From positions 1 to 64,000 of the forward strand of contig CBDDBX010000041.1 of the NCBI GenBank assembly GCA_965225955.1: DNA of 64,000 bases, written 5' to 3'. The position numbers were made by a program, and so were the translations under genes. Source of the DNA: CBDDBX01 sp965225955 (GTDB taxonomy: Bacteria; Acidobacteriota; Aminicenantia; UBA2199). Below, in pieces: positions 18,766 to 27,806 of this stretch. The first letter of the stretch is position 1. Each line of letters opens with the position of its first letter. The notes below the pieces were generated by a model that worked only from the letters and a program-made list of their open reading frames with translations, had not been told where the DNA came from and did no database searches.

Positions 18766-19706
18766 TGGGAGTTTTTCTGGTTACCGGAGGAGCCGGCTTC
18801 ATCGGTTCCGGAGTAGCTGAAAGGCTGATTGCTGAAGGAAATGAAGTCGTTATAATTGACAATCTGAGTACTGGGTACAGATCAAATATTCCTGAGGGAG
18901 TTCAGTTTATTGAAGGAGATTGTCAGGATCCACAGATTTATGCGGAACTCATGGGCAGGAAGTTTGATGCGATACTACATATTGCCGGACAATCTTCCGG
19001 GGAAGTGAGTTTTGATGATCCGGTTTATGATCTCAGAAGCAATACTGAATCAACTCTGAGGATAATAAATTACGGCCTTGAAACAGGTTGTAACAGGATA
19101 ATATATGCCAGCACAGTTACAGTATACGAAGAAGAGAGCAACAGGCCGAGAAAAGAGTCTGAACCTTTGAAAGCTCTGTCCTTTTATGGAGTTGGAAAGA
19201 TTGCCAGTGAAAACTATCTTGAGATATACCGTTCTCTTGGCTTAAAAACAACGGCTCTCAGACTTTTCAATGTTTATGGCCCAGGGCAGAATCTTAAGAA
19301 TATGAGGCAGGGGATGATAAGTATTTATATGTCTCAGATGCTTGATAATGGTTCTGTTCTTGTAAAAGGTAGTCTGGATCGTTTCAGGGATCATGTGTTT
19401 ATCGATGATGTTGTAGATGCATTCATGCTTTGTCTGAACAACGATTTTACTGTAAATGAGGTGTTCAATGTCGGCACTGGTGTAAAAACCTCTGTAGGTG
19501 ATCTTCTGAATATAATGAGAGAGGTTTATGGAAAAAATGTACCGATAGATGTGGAAGGGAATACACCAGGAGATTCTTTCGGGAAGTATGCAGATGTAGA
19601 GTATTTCAGTAAGAAAGCCGGATTTAAAGCATCTGTTGGATTAAGAGAGGGACTTGCCAGGATGTTTAAATGGGCAGAAGAAGAAAAAAAGAGTGAGGTT
19701 GAGTAA
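18765..19706 (+). CDS. NAD-dependent nucleotide-sugar epimerase/dehydratase
   Basis: A 313-residue extended SDR. TGGAGFIGSGVAERL gives the NAD-binding site at residues 6-13. Then come the VIIDNLSTGYRSN segment, HIAGQSSGEVSFDDP, ASTVTVYEE, the catalytic FYGVGK tyrosine-lysine pair near residue 141, and RLFNVYGPGQN. It is typical of UDP-glucose/UDP-GlcNAc 4-epimerases and related dehydratases. It is sandwiched between two KdsB-like cytidylyltransferase genes with one-base overlaps on both sides, a very tight three-gene unit. The exact nucleotide sugar cannot be read from sequence. Confidence 0.85.
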   Translation: MGVFLVTGGAGFIGSGVAERLIAEGNEVVIIDNLSTGYRSNIPEGVQFIEGDCQDPQIYAELMGRKFDAILHIAGQSSGEVSFDDPVYDLRSNTESTLRIINYGLETGCNRIIYASTVTVYEEESNRPRKESEPLKALSFYGVGKIASENYLEIYRSLGLKTTALRLFNVYGPGQNLKNMRQGMISIYMSQMLDNGSVLVKGSLDRFRDHVFIDDVVDAFMLCLNNDFTVNEVFNVGTGVKTSVGDLLNIMREVYGKNVPIDVEGNTPGDSFGKYADVEYFSKKAGFKASVGLREGLARMFKWAEEEKKSEVE

Positions 19707-20467
19707 TGTTAGATGGAAAGAAGATAATATGCATAATACCTGCAAGAATGGGATCATACAGGTTTCCAACTAAACCCTTTGTGGATATTTGCGGAAAACC
19801 AATGATTGAGCATGTATATAAAAGAGCTGCTTTAACTGAATTTCTCGATGGAGTTTATGTAGCAACACCAAATGAAGAGATAAAAGAGAGAGTCGAAGCT
19901 TTTGGAGGAGAGGTTATAATGACTTCTGACAGTCATAGAAGAGCATCGGAAAGGGTTGCGGAAGCAGCAATGATTCTGGGGAATGATGCAGATATTGTAG
20001 TTAATCTTCAGGGAGATGAACCTCTTGTTAATCCGGATATGATTAAACTGGCTGTAACTCCTCTTCTGGAAGACAAAACCATTTCCTGTGTGAACCTGGC
20101 CAGGAAAGTGGATCAGTCTTATGCAGAGGATAAGAATGAGGTAAAAGTAGTCTGTAACAGAAATAGTGATGCAATGTATTTCTCCAGAGAACCAATTCCT
20201 TCAAAATGGCTCGGGGATAAGAAATTCCCTGTTGCAGTGGAGGTATGCATAATGCCTTTCACCAGAGAGTCACTTCAACTATATACTGAACTTGAGATGA
20301 CTCCCCTTGAGGATATAGAGTCTATTGATATGCTCAGATGGCTTGAGCACGGATATAAAGTAAGAATTGTTGATTCACCTTACGAGACTTATAGTGTGGA
20401 TGTGCCTGAAGATGTTGCCAATGTAGAACGGATAATGGCAGGGGATTCTCTTTTAAGTAAGTACTGA
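19706..20467 (+). CDS. KdsB-like cytidylyltransferase (paralogue 2)
   Basis: A 253-residue CMP-Kdo synthetase-like enzyme. It has IIPARMGSYRFPTKPF, NLQGDEPLVNPDMI, YFSREPIPS and YSVDVPEDVANVERI. Like paralogue 1 it lacks SGTDR and has HRRASERVAEAA at that position, so the two share a diverged substrate pocket. It is clearly different in sequence from paralogue 1 (an old duplication rather than a recent copy). The likely product is a CMP-activated 3-deoxy-ulosonic acid or a close analogue. It is followed two bases later by a radical SAM gene. Confidence 0.8.
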   Translation: MLDGKKIICIIPARMGSYRFPTKPFVDICGKPMIEHVYKRAALTEFLDGVYVATPNEEIKERVEAFGGEVIMTSDSHRRASERVAEAAMILGNDADIVVNLQGDEPLVNPDMIKLAVTPLLEDKTISCVNLARKVDQSYAEDKNEVKVVCNRNSDAMYFSREPIPSKWLGDKKFPVAVEVCIMPFTRESLQLYTELEMTPLEDIESIDMLRWLEHGYKVRIVDSPYETYSVDVPEDVANVERIMAGDSLLSKY

Positions 20468-20469
20468 TA

Positions 20470-21516
20470 ATGAACAGAGCCGAAAAGATTTTAAAAGAGC
20501 TTTCAGAACTTGAGCCAAGATATTTTGATCCATCTGTAAAATTACCGGTTCACCTGAATATGGCTTTTACATACAGATGCAAGGCTGCATGTCCTCACTG
20601 CTATTTTCTACAGAAGGATAGAGATCTTTTTGTTAAAAACAGGGTGGATCTGGAAGAGGAAGTCTTCAGGAAGATTTTAAAACAGCCGGGAAGCAGTAAA
20701 ATCAGGCGAATGTCGTGTGGCGGAGGAGAAGCTCTGCTTCATAATGATATATTCTCTTTTCTTGATATAGCTCTTGATAATGGAATAGAGTGGATACAGC
20801 TGATTACAAATGGTATGAGCCTTCTGGAAAACTCTGTGTTTAAGAGGTTAAAAGAGCATATGGATAAGTACCATAATCTGCTTGTGTCCCTTGATGCTGC
20901 TGATGAATCTGATTATGCTGCAGCCAAAGGCCTGAAAAAAGCTGATTTTTCTGAAATCTGCAGACGTATTAAAGAACTCATCGATTCCAGAGTAGAAAAG
21001 AAATCCCCGGTTATTGGAGCAGGTTTTGTTATTGGCAGCCATAATGTAAAGAATGTGAAGGAAATGATAGCGTTGAGTGAGAAACTTGGATTCGATTTCT
21101 GCCATTTTACAACTCTACATATTACAGATGATTCTGAAGAGTATCAGAGTACCATTGATCAGGTACCGGAACAGTACAGGAATATAATAAACAGATCAGA
21201 TTATAATATAAACATTATTATGCAGATGCCTGTAAACTCAGGATTTTCAGATTTTTACTGTTCATCTCTGGCAAACCATTTATCAATTAGTTCTGATGGT
21301 AAGCTGGCTCCCTGCTGCCATATACCGTGGAGTAGTAAGTATGGAAATACCGATGATCTGAAAGACTCACCATTCCATCAGTCAGAGATAGTAAAAATAA
21401 GACAGAAGTTTTCTAAAGCTCAGGATGAAGGTAGTGTCAAAGAGTTGCATAGTGCCTGTGCAAAATGTAACAGAAGACTCAAAGGGCTGGTTAAGTTTGA
21501 TAAAAAACAGAGCTGA
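20470..21516 (+). CDS. Radical SAM/SPASM domain protein
   Basis: A 348-residue enzyme. It has the radical SAM motif C37-x3-C41-x2-C44 (CKAACPHC), then MSCGGGEALLH (SAM contact) and VSLDAADE. The C-terminal SPASM-like region (about 255-340) contains CSSLANHLSISSDGKLAPCCHIPW and HSACAKCNRR, giving cysteines for auxiliary Fe-S clusters. SPASM enzymes often dehydrogenate alcohols or modify peptides or sugars. No precursor peptide is visible nearby, so a sugar or aglycone substrate is more likely here. Confidence 0.85.
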   Translation: MNRAEKILKELSELEPRYFDPSVKLPVHLNMAFTYRCKAACPHCYFLQKDRDLFVKNRVDLEEEVFRKILKQPGSSKIRRMSCGGGEALLHNDIFSFLDIALDNGIEWIQLITNGMSLLENSVFKRLKEHMDKYHNLLVSLDAADESDYAAAKGLKKADFSEICRRIKELIDSRVEKKSPVIGAGFVIGSHNVKNVKEMIALSEKLGFDFCHFTTLHITDDSEEYQSTIDQVPEQYRNIINRSDYNINIIMQMPVNSGFSDFYCSSLANHLSISSDGKLAPCCHIPWSSKYGNTDDLKDSPFHQSEIVKIRQKFSKAQDEGSVKELHSACAKCNRRLKGLVKFDKKQS

Positions 21517-21540
21517 GTGGAGTGTGTGCAGGAATCAATA

Positions 21541-22044
21541 ATGGAAAGAGACCTTATAGTTGCTACTGTACCTGGAAACTGTTTATCTGATTATATCTTT
21601 TTTCTGCATTTTAAGGCAAAAGGGGAAAAACAGGATCTTCTTGTTAAAGAATCCTATTGTGTATCTGATATTAAAATTCCCACTGGCAAGATATTCAGGT
21701 ATAAGGCAACAGTTATTTCAAAAGATGAATTGGATACCGGACTGATTGAGTTGCTGAAAAAACAGGGATATAACAGAATTTTCATTCTTATTAATCAGAA
21801 CAACTTCGGATTACATGAATTCAGAAATGTTTATGATCTGGTAAATAGTCTGGAAAGTAAGAAAATCCTGGTAGTTAACAGAAGTATGCAGATTAAAGAT
21901 GTAAGCAGTTACAGTAGATTCAGTAATGGCAGAGGAAGTACCTCATTTATTCGGCAGATGGTAATAAACATAGTCGGCAGGATAGTAACAGCAGCTGGTG
22001 TTTTAAGAAAACTATTGAATTACAAAAGGAAGATAGTACTGTAG
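21541..22044 (+). CDS. Unknown ~170-residue accessory protein (shared glycan-locus domain)
   Basis: The start at 21,541 (ATG, with AGGA upstream) is preferred over the GTG at 21,517 that directly follows the previous stop. The 167 residues form alternating strands and helices: LIVATVPGNCLSDYIF, a long polar middle, IELLKKQGYNRIFILINQNNFG and LESKKILVVNRS. The last 35 residues are hydrophobic with arginines and lysines (INIVGRIVTAAGVLRKLL), a possible peripheral membrane anchor. The same layout recurs at 26,642-27,169 and as C-terminal fusions in the GT4 genes at 38,162 and 39,856. I do not recognise a known family. A glycosyltransferase partner or membrane-targeting role is inferred from those fusions. 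Confidence 0.55.
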   Translation: MERDLIVATVPGNCLSDYIFFLHFKAKGEKQDLLVKESYCVSDIKIPTGKIFRYKATVISKDELDTGLIELLKKQGYNRIFILINQNNFGLHEFRNVYDLVNSLESKKILVVNRSMQIKDVSSYSRFSNGRGSTSFIRQMVINIVGRIVTAAGVLRKLLNYKRKIVL

Positions 22045-22045
22045 G

Positions 22046-23785
22046 ATGATCAGAGTAGAGTTACTGGAAAATATGGGAGCTGAAGCTGAATATGAAAATG
22101 CAGAAGCTATATATCTGGGACTTGATCTGGATAAATTTCAGAAGATAAAAGAGAAATACAGTAACAGGCTTACTTTTATAGATTACAAGAAGCAGTTTAT
22201 TGAAACTGAACATGAAATACTACCATATTTGAAAAAACTTCCAGGTGAGTTGAGTACTCTGTACAGTAAGAAAAGATGGAACAGACTCAGAGTATCTGAA
22301 TCCAACTTTTACGTATTGAAAAGCATGCGCAAAATTATCCTCTATTTTGTTTTTCTTAAGCTGCTTAGCAGGAAAGATCTTCTTATTATAGTGGACGATT
22401 CGGCTCTTTATAGATTTATAAAGGATAAGCATCCGGATATTGAGACCCGATACGTTAATCAGGTACTATTAAAACCAGACACTACAGAAATATATAGTGA
22501 AACATTTGACTATGTTCAGAACAGAATCTCCAGAAACTGGAGACAGAGTGATCCTGTTATACCCGGAGAAGATATTACTCTGATTCAGGTTTATACAAAT
22601 TATAATCTTGCTGATAAGAAGAACCCTTTCAAAGTATACTATGATGACCTTGATTCATGGCTAACAGAAAGAGGTGAGACGGTCTGGTTTCTTGTAACTG
22701 TTCTGGAACATGAAAAATATGAGATTACCAGAGCGAAAATTGCCTCTAAGTTCAGTAACACTGTCTTTGTTAATGATCTTCTTTCCATGGGTGATATTCT
22801 GAAAATAGGTCTTGGAGATCTGTTTCACGGTAAGAAATTTCCTTCTGTTTATGTAAATGGTATTGATACCGGATCACTTTTTGAGAGAGAGGAGATTAGT
22901 GGACCCGCAATATCAAATAAGATTGCCCATTCATATTTTATAGCTTTAAAGAACTTTCTCCGGATGGGAGGGAGAGTAAAGAAATTTATCTATATAATGG
23001 AAAATAAGTGCTGGGAACGAAACTCAATTATGGCTTTTAGAAAATATTCGCCAGACACGTTTATAATTGGTTATCAGCATACTCAACTACCCGAGTTCTT
23101 TGGATATACACCAGACAGTAAGTTATTTGAAAGTTATGAAAAACCTGACAGAATAGTCTGCACAGGGGATGTTGCTGCCAGTATATTAAGGAAGTACTGG
23201 GGAACAACAGAAATTGTAACTGGTCCGGCTCTCAGAAACAGAGATTTTCTGGAGATTAACGAAGAAATCAGCTGTATGGAAGAAAAAGGTTCTTATACTG
23301 TAGGTGTTGCAGGCCCCATGTTCCTCCCTGAAGCCCGTGAGCTGCTTACAGATATTCTTGAAATTGTAGAGAAATCAGATTTACAGTTCAGGATTTTATA
23401 TAAAATTCATCCAGTTACATCAGAAGATAGTTATCTGGATATTGTTAACTCTTACCCATTGAAAGTCAGGCAGTGTCTTCAGTTCTTCAAAGGTGATATC
23501 AAAACATTCTTCAGTTCTGTTAATCTGTTTGTTTCTGCAGGAACTACAATGGAATTACAGGCTGCACTACTTGGAATATTTACAATCTTCTATGTTAGTT
23601 TTAACAATTTTGAGTATACTCACAAGGGCCACAATTCAAATATTGCATCTGATAGTGAAGAGTTGGGCAGGATGATACTCAAAGCGGTTAAAGAGAGAAT
23701 ATCAGGTAAAAAGGCAGATAAAGAAACAGTGAGCAGATTTTATAATCCTATAAACTCCTGCTCAATGAAAGGTTTTTTAAAATGA
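22046..23785 (+). CDS. Putative GT-B fold glycosyltransferase/surface carbohydrate biosynthesis protein
   Basis: A 579-residue cytoplasmic protein. The N-terminal half is not recognisable beyond LLIIVDDSALYRFI. The C-terminal half has a GT-B-like succession: YIMENKCWERNSIMAFRKY, GYQHTQLPEFFGYTPDS near residue 342, DRIVCTGDVAASILRKYWG, LYKIHPVTSED and FFSSVNLFVSAGTTMELQAALLGI. That order is seen in capsule and surface carbohydrate transferases that use CMP- or CDP-activated donors. It overlaps the following GT2 gene by four bases. The family assignment is by pattern only and the donor is unknown. Confidence 0.55.
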   Translation: MIRVELLENMGAEAEYENAEAIYLGLDLDKFQKIKEKYSNRLTFIDYKKQFIETEHEILPYLKKLPGELSTLYSKKRWNRLRVSESNFYVLKSMRKIILYFVFLKLLSRKDLLIIVDDSALYRFIKDKHPDIETRYVNQVLLKPDTTEIYSETFDYVQNRISRNWRQSDPVIPGEDITLIQVYTNYNLADKKNPFKVYYDDLDSWLTERGETVWFLVTVLEHEKYEITRAKIASKFSNTVFVNDLLSMGDILKIGLGDLFHGKKFPSVYVNGIDTGSLFEREEISGPAISNKIAHSYFIALKNFLRMGGRVKKFIYIMENKCWERNSIMAFRKYSPDTFIIGYQHTQLPEFFGYTPDSKLFESYEKPDRIVCTGDVAASILRKYWGTTEIVTGPALRNRDFLEINEEISCMEEKGSYTVGVAGPMFLPEARELLTDILEIVEKSDLQFRILYKIHPVTSEDSYLDIVNSYPLKVRQCLQFFKGDIKTFFSSVNLFVSAGTTMELQAALLGIFTIFYVSFNNFEYTHKGHNSNIASDSEELGRMILKAVKERISGKKADKETVSRFYNPINSCSMKGFLK

Positions 23786-24786
23786 GAAAGACAGATGTAT
23801 CAGTAATTATGTGCAATTATAATTATGCTGACTATATATCTGAGTCAGTTGAAAGTGTTCTTAAGCAGACACATAAAGATTTTGAACTGATAGTAGTGGA
23901 TGATGGATCCCGGGACAGATCAGTTGAGGTATTACAGCAGTTTAGTGATAAACGACTTAAGATAATCTGTCAGAAAAACAGAGGTCAGGCTGGTGCTTTC
24001 AACAGAGGTTTTAAAGAAGCTACCGGAGATATCATATTTTTTATAGATAGCGATGATTACTGGTTTGAAAATAAGCTCGAGAGAGTGCTAAGGGAGCATG
24101 GATCACATGATTTTGTTCAGCATAGAGTCTCAATTAATGGTAAAGAGGATTATCCTGTTTACAGTCATTATGAGAATCATTATGAGCTTATGACAGAATA
24201 CGGGATATCCGATTTTTTTGCACCAACTTCAGCTTTAAGTATAAAAAGATCAGTACTGAATAGAGTATTTCCACTACCGGAAGAACCATTGAGAATATGT
24301 GCTGATGCATTTATAACCAGAATGAGCCTCTGTTATGCTGATTTAAAATGTATTGATGATGTACTTAGTTATTACAGAATACATGGGGATAACTTTTTTC
24401 AAAGTAGAATAAAACCCCGAAATCCCTCATTCGGACTGGGGATACTTGATGTGCTGAACAGGGAATTTGAAAGAGCGGGTATGCCGGTTATACCTTATAA
24501 TAACTACTATAATGCACCGGAAAAGAAGTGGGTTAATTTATATAACATTGCTTCAGAGAATGAGAAAAAAGGGCTTTGGGATAAAGCTGCAGAGGGTTTC
24601 GGAACTGTTCTGGAGAGTAAAAATCTGAATCTCTGCTCTGGTGCTTTTTTTCATTTAGGTAAAATAGCTTTGTTAAAAGGAGACAGAAGTTCAGCTCTTA
24701 TGAATTTAGAAAAATGTGTTATTCTTAATCCGGGACATACAGAAGGCTTAAAATTAGTAAAGCACCTGACGATGAACGATGTATAA
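23782..24786 (+). CDS. GT2 glycosyltransferase with TPR tail
   Basis: A 334-residue protein. Residues 1-230 are a GT-A fold family 2 glycosyltransferase: VSVIMCNYNYADYI, LIVVDDGSRDRS, RGQAGAFNRGF and the metal-binding FIDSDDYW (DSDD about residues 89-92). The final 60 residues carry the recurring TPR module FFHLGKIALLKG...ILNPGH. The transferase would use a nucleotide-sugar donor in the cytoplasm. The tail is shared with proteins of quite different catalytic type in this locus, so it is more likely a docking element than part of catalysis. Confidence 0.85.
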   Translation: MRKTDVSVIMCNYNYADYISESVESVLKQTHKDFELIVVDDGSRDRSVEVLQQFSDKRLKIICQKNRGQAGAFNRGFKEATGDIIFFIDSDDYWFENKLERVLREHGSHDFVQHRVSINGKEDYPVYSHYENHYELMTEYGISDFFAPTSALSIKRSVLNRVFPLPEEPLRICADAFITRMSLCYADLKCIDDVLSYYRIHGDNFFQSRIKPRNPSFGLGILDVLNREFERAGMPVIPYNNYYNAPEKKWVNLYNIASENEKKGLWDKAAEGFGTVLESKNLNLCSGAFFHLGKIALLKGDRSSALMNLEKCVILNPGHTEGLKLVKHLTMNDV

Positions 24787-24803
24787 GGAGATGGTAATAT
24801 TTT

Positions 24804-26642
24804 ATGATATATCTGATAAATGTAAATAACCTTATGATTCCAAGCCTTTCTCTGGCAACATTGAAGGTATCTCTGAACAAATACAGGGAAGAGACGGTTA
24901 TTTATGATGTAGAAGAAGATAGCAGAACAGCCCTTATGAATGGCCTTAAAGATATTACTGTTAATGATATTGTGGGATTCACTGTATACTCATATAATAT
25001 TACCTCAGTACTGAATTATGTTGATTATCTTTATGAAAAACTTCCAGAACTTAAGATTATTCTTGGTGGCCCTATGGTGTCATCATTAAGATACTCTACT
25101 GAATTACTTAAAAAACATCCCGGAATAGATTATATAGTCAGGGGAAGAGCTAATAGAAGTTTTTTCAGACTTATTGAACAGATATATGGAAAAGAGTATA
25201 AGAGTAACTCATCAAAGCTGAATATTTCCAATGTAAGTTACAGAATTAACGGGGAACCTTATGCTGAAGATGATCAGAGGGAAGAAACAGAGAGTTTTCT
25301 ACAACATTCTCCATGGTTTGAGGAGGGAGAGTACCTGTTGAGCAGGAATATTCTTGAATCTGACCACGGCCTTCCTTACAGTTCAGCATACGGATGTCAT
25401 AACAGATGTTCATACTGCGTTGAGTCCAGTCAACAGTTTGTAATGTATCCTCTGGAGAGAGTAAAGAGAGAGCTTAAACTTATTCTGAGTAAAAAACCAA
25501 AAAAAATATTCTTTTATGATGCGACTTTTGGTTATAGCCGGAATCGTGGCATAGAGCTCATGGAGTTCATAGCTGAACATAACAGGAGAACTATTATAAG
25601 TGTCTATGTTAACCTCGATTTTCTTGATGAAGACTACTATCTTCTTGCATCAAAAGCCGGGGTGGAATTTCAGGGGGTAGGTCTACAGACTGTTGACAGT
25701 AAAACCTGCTCCACCATTGGAAGACCGGAAGTCGATACTGAAGAGATGAGGCGCAAAATAAACTCGGATCTCTTTCAGTTTAATACAGATGTGTGGATTG
25801 GTATTATTTATGGATTACCCGGAGGAAGTTATAGTGAATTTATGAAAACTATGGATTTTGCTCTTTCCCTCAGATCAAATACCAATATAGGAGTATACAG
25901 ATACTGTTATTACCCGGGAACAGAGCTTTTTGAAAACAACATATTATATATTCCCAAATCTGACACCGATCCTGAAATAGTCAGTGGCCCTGATATGAGT
26001 GCCGGGGAAGTGTGTCTTGCAAACAGAATTGCTTCATTATACTGGGTGCTTAGAGAAGCTTTTCCTCTGTTTTTTATGTTTGTTACCTGGTTTGAAGGAA
26101 TTAAGAGATCCTCTGTTATTGAAGCTTTTTCAGAAGCAGTCTGGCCTCACCTTAGTGATTCTCTTAAAGCAGATATAGACGATATAGCTTTTGCAAACAG
26201 GGCTGAAGAATCAAGGGAAAAACTGGAGCCTTTACTGGAAGATGTTGCTTTGAATGGAGAATTATATGCAGGATTGCTTACAGGAATTCTTGTTAGCAGA
26301 CTAAATATCAGAGAGAGTGCTGTCAATGTTATAAAAGATCTTCTGATTATAGATAACAGGTGGCGCAGACTTATGAGTAAGGAGTTTCGTCTCTTACTGG
26401 AGAGTAACAGAAAAACAGAACTGTTCTGCAAAGGATTAATGGGTTTCAGGAATCCAGGAGATGAAGAGACTTCAGCTTACCGGGTTGCAGGTCTTTTCAG
26501 GTCAGATATTGTACTTAAAACGATTACCGGAATTCTGAAACTTATGAGTCGTAATGGAATAGATAAATTACAAAAGAGATTAACAGGATTTTTCAGAAAG
26601 GATTATGAGAGTGGACGCAGGTATATTGGAGGAGGTGAATAG
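24804..26642 (+). CDS. B12-binding domain radical SAM protein
   Basis: A 612-residue protein. The cobalamin-binding-like domain spans about residues 1-130 (PSLSLATLKVSLNKY, DIVGFTVYSYN, IILGGPMVSS, YIVRGRA). The radical SAM cysteines are C198-x3-C202-x2-C205 (CHNRCSYC). Barrel segments IFFYDATFGY, GVGLQTVDSKT and WIGIIYGLPGG follow. The long helical tail (about 180 residues) is common in this group. AAGGAG lies about 13 bases before the ATG, a rather long spacing. The reaction is unknown. The end overlaps the GTG start of the next gene. Confidence 0.85.
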   Translation: MIYLINVNNLMIPSLSLATLKVSLNKYREETVIYDVEEDSRTALMNGLKDITVNDIVGFTVYSYNITSVLNYVDYLYEKLPELKIILGGPMVSSLRYSTELLKKHPGIDYIVRGRANRSFFRLIEQIYGKEYKSNSSKLNISNVSYRINGEPYAEDDQREETESFLQHSPWFEEGEYLLSRNILESDHGLPYSSAYGCHNRCSYCVESSQQFVMYPLERVKRELKLILSKKPKKIFFYDATFGYSRNRGIELMEFIAEHNRRTIISVYVNLDFLDEDYYLLASKAGVEFQGVGLQTVDSKTCSTIGRPEVDTEEMRRKINSDLFQFNTDVWIGIIYGLPGGSYSEFMKTMDFALSLRSNTNIGVYRYCYYPGTELFENNILYIPKSDTDPEIVSGPDMSAGEVCLANRIASLYWVLREAFPLFFMFVTWFEGIKRSSVIEAFSEAVWPHLSDSLKADIDDIAFANRAEESREKLEPLLEDVALNGELYAGLLTGILVSRLNIRESAVNVIKDLLIIDNRWRRLMSKEFRLLLESNRKTELFCKGLMGFRNPGDEETSAYRVAGLFRSDIVLKTITGILKLMSRNGIDKLQKRLTGFFRKDYESGRRYIGGGE

Positions 26643-27169
26643 TGAAAATACTTCTTACCAGAACTGTACCGGAGAATGTATTTTACCGAATAAGAGATTT
26701 TCTTTCAGTCGATTATGGTGAGCCTGAAATATATTCTGTTCTTCAGAAGAGCTTTGTCGATAAAGATTGTAACAGGTTTACGGGTAATCTGATTATTGAA
26801 GATGGTCCTTTCAGTTGTGGTAAATTAAGTAGCGAAAAACTTAATGAACTGAAAGTAATGAAACCTGATAAACTTATTGTTCCGGCTAATAATGGCTCTT
26901 TGAGAGGTTATGACGAGTTTTTTCTTCTTGCAGAGACAGCAGGACTTGATAAAGTAACTTTCATAACCAGACATCTTAATAAGAAGGAGTTGAGCAGAGG
27001 GGAGTACGGGGTAATGCAGGAAAGAATTGCGGGAACCGCCTCTATAGTTAAGCTGAAGGATTCAGCAGCTCTTTTCTTATTATGGTGTTTTACCTGTTTT
27101 GTAAAATTATCATATAGATTTCTTACTATTTTTAAGAGGAAAAATAATGAAGGCAATAGTACCAATTAA
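26642..27169 (+). CDS. Unknown ~175-residue accessory protein (second copy of shared domain)
   Basis: The start is GTG, preceded by GGAGGAGG. The layout matches the protein at 21,541: an N-terminal LLTRTVPENVFYRI, a polar middle, ELKVMKPDKLIVPANNGS, a YDEFFLLAETAGLDKVTFITRHL unit, and a hydrophobic/basic end (AALFLLWCFTCFVKLSYRFLTIFKRK) that could be a membrane anchor. Closer resemblance is to the C-terminal parts of the GT4 proteins at 38,162 and 39,856 (pattern LLYNNSSGEGYNQYELF and AGVKKIRGF). Its last 23 bases overlap the following cytidylyltransferase gene. The function is unknown; it is possibly a specificity or anchoring subunit for a glycosyltransferase. Confidence 0.55.
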   Translation: MKILLTRTVPENVFYRIRDFLSVDYGEPEIYSVLQKSFVDKDCNRFTGNLIIEDGPFSCGKLSSEKLNELKVMKPDKLIVPANNGSLRGYDEFFLLAETAGLDKVTFITRHLNKKELSRGEYGVMQERIAGTASIVKLKDSAALFLLWCFTCFVKLSYRFLTIFKRKNNEGNSTN

Positions 27170-27806
27170 AAAGAATAGTAACAGGGTTCCGGGAAAGAAT
27201 TTCAGAAGTTTTCACGGAATGCCTCTTTATCACGTAATTATTAAAACTCTTGCAGAGTGCCCTCATATAGATGAGATTATAGTAGATACTGATAGTCCTG
27301 ATATGATTGAAGTACCCGACAAAATAGAAAAAAGGGTAAAGGTGTTGGAGAGACCCGAAAGCCTGACAGGTGATGATATTTCAGTAAATCTTCTGATTCA
27401 GAATGATATAGATGTTATCGAAGGTGAGCATTTTCTACAGACTCATTGCACTAATCCTCTACTTGGTAGTAATACTATCTCTGATGCTATAGATTATTAT
27501 ATGGAAAACCTGGATGAGTATGATAGTCTGATCTCAGTAACCCGTCTGCAGACCAGATTATATAATCACAGTTTCAAACCTATAAATCATAACCCCGGAG
27601 AGTTGATCAAAACACAGGATTTAAAACCTGTATTTGAAGAGAACTCAAACTTCTATATTTTTTCCAGAAAGAGTTTTGTTGAAAATAGTTTCAACAGAGT
27701 AGGTAAGAAACCCGGTTTTTTTGAAGTAAACAGACTGGAAGCTGTTGACATTGATACTGAGGAGGAGTTTTTAATGACTGAAGCATTATGGAGTAGAGTC
27801 AGATGA
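27147..27806 (+). CDS. NeuA-like cytidylyltransferase
   Basis: A 219-residue nucleotidyltransferase of the acylneuraminate cytidylyltransferase family. It has the P-loop-like VPIKKNSNRVPGKNFR, IDEIIVDTDSPD, RPESLTGDDISVN, FLQTHCTNPLL, SLISVTRLQTRLYN and a C-terminal VDIDTEEEF. IPARGGS is replaced by VPIKKNS, and QTHCTNPLL takes the place of the usual QPTSPLR. This suggests a nucleotide sugar other than CMP-sialate. Such proteins often activate amino- or deoxy-sugars. It has an AGAGG ribosome site and overlaps both neighbours. Confidence 0.75.
   Translation: MKAIVPIKKNSNRVPGKNFRSFHGMPLYHVIIKTLAECPHIDEIIVDTDSPDMIEVPDKIEKRVKVLERPESLTGDDISVNLLIQNDIDVIEGEHFLQTHCTNPLLGSNTISDAIDYYMENLDEYDSLISVTRLQTRLYNHSFKPINHNPGELIKTQDLKPVFEENSNFYIFSRKSFVENSFNRVGKKPGFFEVNRLEAVDIDTEEEFLMTEALWSRVR

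Noticed and set aside
21517..21540. GTG start for the small accessory protein
   Set aside because: It directly follows the previous stop but has no ribosome site. The ATG at 21,541 has AGGA at a suitable distance and gives a better match to its relatives.
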